From Mesorhizobium sp. SARCC-RB16n (lineage in GTDB: Bacteria > Pseudomonadota > Alphaproteobacteria > Rhizobiales > Rhizobiaceae), in the NCBI RefSeq assembly GCF_008520305.1, contig NZ_ML703271.1:62001-126000 (forward strand): DNA of 64,000 bases. The letters run 5' to 3'. Every line of letters starts with the position of its first letter. Within the stretch, counting starts at the first letter, position 1. Both the position numbers and the translations under genes were made by a program. This document shows positions 60,937-64,000 of the stretch, piece by piece. The notes under the pieces were generated by a model that was given only the letters and a program-made list of their open reading frames with translations, had not been told where the DNA came from and made no database searches.

Positions 60937-61596
60937 TCAGACGCGCACTCCGTCGAGGCCGCGCGCCATGTGGCGTTCCAGCGAGCGCACGGCCCATGAG
61001 ATGAGCAGCGCCAGGATGAAATAGATGACGAGAATGGTGGTGAACGGCACCATGGTGTTGCCGGTCTGGGCGCGCACCACCTGTGCCTGGAAAGTGAGAT
61101 CGGCGAGCGAGATCAGCGAGACGACCGATGTCGCCTTGAGCAGCTCGATGGCATTGTTGCCGAAGGTCGGCAGCATCACCAGAAACGCCTGCGGCAGGAT
61201 AACATGGCGCATGCCTTGCCAGCGGCCCAGATTGAGCGCGATGCAGGCCTCATGCTGTTCGCGGCCGATCGATTGCACGGCGCCGCGCACCACCTCGGCG
61301 GCGTAGGCGCCGACATTCAAGCCCAGCGCCAATACGCCGGCCTGCAACGGGGTCAGTTCGAGACCCAGCAGGGGCAACACGAAATAAGCGAAGAACAGCT
61401 GCACGAAGATCGATGTGCCGCGGAAGAATTCGATATAGGCCGTCGCCAAGGCCCGCAGCGCGAAGAAGCGCGACAGGCGCCCCAAGCCGGCGAGAAAGGC
61501 CATGATCAGGGCCAGCACCGACCCCATCAGCGTCAGCTCGATGGTGACAAGCGCTCCCTGCAATATCAGGCCGAAATAGCCGGACCACTGGGTCAT
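60937..61596 (-). CDS. ehuC: Ectoine/hydroxyectoine ABC importer permease
   Basis: Polar-amino-acid-type permease of 219 residues with about five spans. YFGLILQGALVTIELTLMGSVLALIMAFLAGLGRLS is the N-terminal hydrophobic part; FFRGTSIFVQLFFAYFVLP and the EAA loop IGREQHEACIALNLGRWQGMRHVILPQAFLV follow. It starts 168 bp after ehuB, with a palindromic repeat in the gap, and ends 34 bp before ehuD. Confidence 0.88.
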   Translation of the reverse strand: MTQWSGYFGLILQGALVTIELTLMGSVLALIMAFLAGLGRLSRFFALRALATAYIEFFRGTSIFVQLFFAYFVLPLLGLELTPLQAGVLALGLNVGAYAAEVVRGAVQSIGREQHEACIALNLGRWQGMRHVILPQAFLVMLPTFGNNAIELLKATSVVSLISLADLTFQAQVVRAQTGNTMVPFTTILVIYFILALLISWAVRSLERHMARGLDGVRV

Positions 61597-61624
61597 TGAG
61601 GTTCCAACGTTGTGATTCTAGCCC

Positions 61625-61749
61625 CTTCTCCCCGTTTACGGGGAGAAGATGCCGGCAGGCAGATGAGGGGCAGCGCTAGCTCGGCAAAACCTGGCGCCGC
61701 CCCTCATCCGTCACTTCGTGACACCTTCTCCCCGTGAACGGGGAGAAGG
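61625..61749. repeat. Nested palindromic repeat between ehuB and ehuC
   Basis: About 125 bp of nested inverted repeats: hairpin CTTCTCCCCGTTTACGGGGA at its left end (61625-61648), hairpin CCTTCTCCCC/GGGGAGAAGG at its right end (61724-61749), and an inner pair GATGAGGGGC (61662-61671) and GCCCCTCATC (61699-61708), plus a small TCAC/GTGA stem. The left and right hairpins also pair with each other. This is a dispersed rhizobial-type palindromic unit placed exactly between the binding-protein gene and the permease gene. Confidence 0.8.
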
Positions 61750-61764
61750 CAAGAAAAGCGCGCG

Positions 61765-62616
61765 CTACTTCGCTGCGCAGAGCTTGTCGCGCGTGGTCGA
61801 CATTGCCGCCGCCGCCGAGAAGCCATAGGGCTCGATGATCTTGGCGAACTCACCCGACTTCTTCATCTTGGCGAGCTCGACGTCGAAGGCATCGCGCAGC
61901 GCCTCGTCGCCTTTCTTGAAGGCAGCGCCGTCGCAATAAACCGGCGCGCCCTGCACCGGGGCGATGACTTCGAGGTTCGGATCGGCGGCCTTCTTCATCA
62001 GATCATTGATCGACAGGACGGGCAGCGAATAGGCATCGATGCGGCCGTCCTGCACCATCTTCAGGCCGCTCTGGCCATCCGGCACGACGATGACACGTTC
62101 ACGAGGGACACCGGCGGTGAGTGCGAGCTTCTCCTCGGTGCCGCCGCCCGGCGCGCCGATGGTGGCGGACGTGTCCTTGGCGACATCCTCGTAGCTCTTG
62201 AAGCCTTTCGGATTTCCCTTCTTCACCAGCATCGCCTCGGCGTCGCACAGAACCGGCTCCGAATAGGCAACCGCGGCGCAACGCTCTGGCTTCATGAACA
62301 GGCCGGCGGTGACGACGTCGAAGCGGCCGGCCTGCAGGCCGGGGATCATGGCGCCATATTCCGAGATCGAGGCGACGATATCCGCCACTCCGAGACGCTT
62401 GAAAATCTCGCGCGCCACGTCGGGCGCGGCGCCCGAAACCTTGCCGTCGGCAGCCACCGCCGTATAGGGCGGCTCGTTGGCAATAGCGACGCGTGCGAAC
62501 CCTTGCGCCTTGAGTTGTTCGAGCTTCTTGTCCGCGGCCGAGCCCATGCTTGATGTCGCGAGCACCGCCGTAACTGCAAGACCCGCGACGCCGGCCAGAA
62601 TGCCAAGTTTCTTCAT
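61765..62616 (-). CDS. ehuB: Ectoine/hydroxyectoine periplasmic binding protein
   Basis: Family 3 solute-binding protein of 283 residues. The signal peptide is MKKLGILAGVAGLAVTAVLA followed by a small-residue cleavage area before DKKLEQLKAQGF. The mature part has VAIANEPPYTAVAADGKVSGAAPDVAREIFKRLGV (ligand lobe) and AYSEPVLCDAEAMLVKKG. AGGAG lies nine bases before the ATG at 62616; the frame opens at a TTG nine bases earlier. It captures ectoine and hydroxyectoine for EhuCD-EhuA. Confidence 0.88.
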   Translation of the reverse strand: MKKLGILAGVAGLAVTAVLATSSMGSAADKKLEQLKAQGFARVAIANEPPYTAVAADGKVSGAAPDVAREIFKRLGVADIVASISEYGAMIPGLQAGRFDVVTAGLFMKPERCAAVAYSEPVLCDAEAMLVKKGNPKGFKSYEDVAKDTSATIGAPGGGTEEKLALTAGVPRERVIVVPDGQSGLKMVQDGRIDAYSLPVLSINDLMKKAADPNLEVIAPVQGAPVYCDGAAFKKGDEALRDAFDVELAKMKKSGEFAKIIEPYGFSAAAAMSTTRDKLCAAK

Positions 62617-62686
62617 TGTTCCCAACTCCTTGTTCTTGTCTTGGTTTGCGTGATTTCAGGACGGCTTGGCCGCCCTTGGCATGCGG

Positions 62687-63478
62687 TCAGACACGGTGTC
62701 CGGCCGCGATGATCTTCTTCAGGAACCCTTGCGTGCGTTCCTGCTTGGGATTGCGGAAAATCTCGTCGGGCTTGCCTTCCTCGACTATTCGGCCGCGATC
62801 GAAGAACAGCACCCGGTCGGCGAAATCGTGGGCGAACCCCATCTCGTGCGTGACCAGCAGCATGGTCATGTCGGTCTCGGCGCAGAGCCGCCACAAGACG
62901 TTGAGCACTTCCTCGACCAGTTCCGGGTCGAGCGCCGACGTCACCTCGTCGAACAACATGATCTTTGGCTGCAAAGCGAGCGCGCGGGCGATCGCCACCC
63001 GCTGCTTCTGGCCGCCGGACAATTGGGCCGGCATCGCCTTCGCCTTGTCGGCCATGCCGACCATGTCGAGCAGCTCCATGGCCCGCTTCTCGGCGGCCGC
63101 GCGCGGCGTGCCCTTGGTCAGCATCGGCGCCAGCGTCACATTGTCGATGACGCTCTTGTGCGGGAACAGGTTGAACAGCTGGAAGACCATGCCGGTCTTC
63201 TGGCGCATCCGCGCCAGATGGCGCTCGTCGGCCGGCAGCAGCTGGCCGTTGCGCTCCATGTGGTAAAGCTGCTCGCCGTCGATCTGGATGTGACCGCCGT
63301 CGATGCGCTCCAGCGTCATCAGGATGCGCAGGATCGTCGTCTTGCCCGAACCGGAAGGGCCGATCAGCGCCAGTTTCTCGCGCGGCATGACCTGCATCGA
63401 GAGGCCGTCCAGCACCTTGAAGCTGCCAAAGCTCTTCGAGATGCTGTCGACCTTGATGATGGATGCGGATGCGGACAA
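62687..63478 (-). CDS. ehuA: Ectoine/hydroxyectoine ABC importer ATP-binding subunit
   Basis: Polar-amino-acid-type ATPase of 263 residues. Walker A GPSGSGKTT, Q-loop VFQLFNLFPHKSV, signature LSGGQKQRVAIARAL, Walker B IMLFDEVTSALDPE and H-loop LVTHEMGFAHDFADRV are intact. The early insertion ERNGQLLPADERHLARMRQKTGMVF is usual in this group. It is the first gene of the ehuABCD-eutABCDE operon, 182 bp from the stop of the enuR fragment on the same strand. Confidence 0.9.
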   Translation of the reverse strand: MSASASIIKVDSISKSFGSFKVLDGLSMQVMPREKLALIGPSGSGKTTILRILMTLERIDGGHIQIDGEQLYHMERNGQLLPADERHLARMRQKTGMVFQLFNLFPHKSVIDNVTLAPMLTKGTPRAAAEKRAMELLDMVGMADKAKAMPAQLSGGQKQRVAIARALALQPKIMLFDEVTSALDPELVEEVLNVLWRLCAETDMTMLLVTHEMGFAHDFADRVLFFDRGRIVEEGKPDEIFRNPKQERTQGFLKKIIAAGHRV

Positions 63479-63533
63479 ATGAATTTCCCCGTCTGGAGAA
63501 GCCTGGTGCCCTTAACGATGCGGAACGGGCCAA

Positions 63534-63568
63534 ATCATGTCAATTGGGAAAATAATATCATGACAATT
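63534..63568 (-). promoter_or_regulatory. Direct repeat and -35 element upstream of ehuA, candidate EnuR site
   Basis: On the minus strand AATTGWCATGAT occurs twice (plus-strand 63534-63545 and 63557-63568), 23 bp apart, in an AT-rich island. The proximal copy contains TTGACA (63538-63543), the best -35 element here; a weak -10 (CATCGT/CGTTAA) lies around 63512-63520. Direct repeats of this kind are known as operators of some MocR-type regulators such as GabR. Binding by the upstream-encoded regulator is inferred. Confidence 0.5.
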
Positions 63569-63659
63569 ATTCTGATTGCGCACATTTTCCAGTCAATCGC
63601 AGCCGGCTTTTTGGGCATGCCGTTGCCCCAGAGCCGCCTGGTACTTTTGGACGCCGTGC

Positions 63660-64000
63660 TCAGATTGCGAGCAGCAAATGCTCCGGATTGCCAAGCAAGA
63701 GTTTGGTGACAACGCCGAGACCGGCCCGCAGTTCCCCCTCGGTGGTCGAACCCAGCGAGATGCGTACCGCCGGATGCCAAGGCGCATCCGAAATGCGGAA
63801 GGAGGTGCCCGGTGCAATGGCCACGCCTTGCAACCGGGCCTGGGCGACAAAGCTCTCTTCGGAACGGTCGGCCGGCAGTGGCAGCCAGATATGCAAGCCG
63901 TCGCGTCGGGCACGGTAGTCGACGCCGGCCAGTACCTCTGCCGCGATGTCTTGCCGCCGCGCCAGCGCTGCGCGCTGCCAGTGGACAAGGTCGATGGCCG
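63660..64000 (-). CDS. enuR: MocR-type regulator, C-terminal part (probable EnuR), truncated by window edge
   Basis: The minus-strand frame is open to the right edge and ends at 63660. The visible ~113 residues (AIDLVHWQRAALARRQDIAA, then DGLHIWLPLPADRSEESFVAQA, ISDAPWHPAVRISLGSTTEGEL) are the C-terminal end of a fold-type I aminotransferase domain, as in MocR regulators. The GntR DNA-binding domain and PLP Lys lie outside the window. Position just upstream of ehuA on the same strand matches EnuR, the regulator of ectoine use. Name inferred from context. Confidence 0.75.
   Translation of the reverse strand, partial: AIDLVHWQRAALARRQDIAAEVLAGVDYRARRDGLHIWLPLPADRSEESFVAQARLQGVAIAPGTSFRISDAPWHPAVRISLGSTTEGELRAGLGVVTKLLLGNPEHLLLAI

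Noticed and set aside
1-64000. CRISPR arrays, tRNA or rRNA genes, insertion sequences, prophage genes
   Set aside because: I looked for spaced direct repeats, cloverleaf-like intergenic sequence and transposase or integrase motifs and saw none; only short palindromic repeats are present.

Overview
The window is a high-GC, almost fully coding stretch (69 features listed) that looks like part of a rhizobial chromosome or large replicon, most probably Mesorhizobium or a close relative in the Hyphomicrobiales. The evidence is the dense set of ABC importers with catabolic operons, protein features matching well-known rhizobial enzymes (L-arabinonate dehydratase, PhnA and PhnY, Ehu/Eut ectoine genes), many ATGA/TGATG start-stop overlaps, and short palindromic intergenic repeats of a type I associate with this group. 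I see no rRNA, tRNA, CRISPR array, transposase, integrase or replication origin.

Layout. 1-5472: a Liv-type (HAAT) importer followed by an alcohol-type SDR and an aryl-aldehyde-type dehydrogenase. 5500-14749: a sugar-acid module (aldose epimerase-like protein, FadR-type regulator, IlvD/Edd dehydratase, SDR, GguC-type FAH protein) running directly into a PotFGHI-like importer. 14767-20526: a compact minus-strand operon of M20 peptidase, hydroxylysine-kinase-like kinase, PHYKPL/ETNPPL-like phospho-lyase, GntR regulator and FAD-linked 2-hydroxyacid dehydrogenase, with a divergent GNAT gene. 21423-25934: a TPP enzyme, a small zinc-ribbon protein with a Tim44-domain protein, and a beta-propeller lactonase. 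26131-38158: an IclR-controlled locus with a sugar ABC importer, enolase-superfamily enzyme, rhamnose-mutarotase-like protein, Gfo/Idh/MocA enzyme, amidohydrolase-type lactonase, CaiB-type CoA transferase, two related MaoC proteins and a binding-protein homologue with no signal peptide.

38170-50030: a 2-aminoethylphosphonate (AEP) uptake and degradation cluster, phnW-phnA-phnY-pbfA-(2-hydroxyacid dehydrogenase)-phnSTUV, with a divergent LysR gene. PhnW makes phosphonoacetaldehyde, PhnY oxidises it to phosphonoacetate and PhnA cleaves that to acetate and phosphate; PbfA lets (R)-1-hydroxy-AEP join at phosphonoacetaldehyde. 50183-54867: a dimethylglycine-dehydrogenase-like FAD/folate enzyme with a DeoR regulator, a truncated GntR remnant and an acyltransferase-3 gene that looks acquired. 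55152-64000: an ectoine/hydroxyectoine uptake and degradation operon (ehuABCD-eutABCDE) preceded by the 3' end of the MocR-type regulator gene enuR.

The common theme is uptake and breakdown of small organic nutrients, each module with its own regulator. The least explained parts are the kinase/phospho-lyase operon (14767-20526), the CoA transferase/MaoC/cytosolic binding-protein genes (26131-28980 with 37712-38158), and the extra dehydrogenase and FAD enzyme in or beside the AEP cluster. All functional calls come from reading motifs and context; no database search was run.
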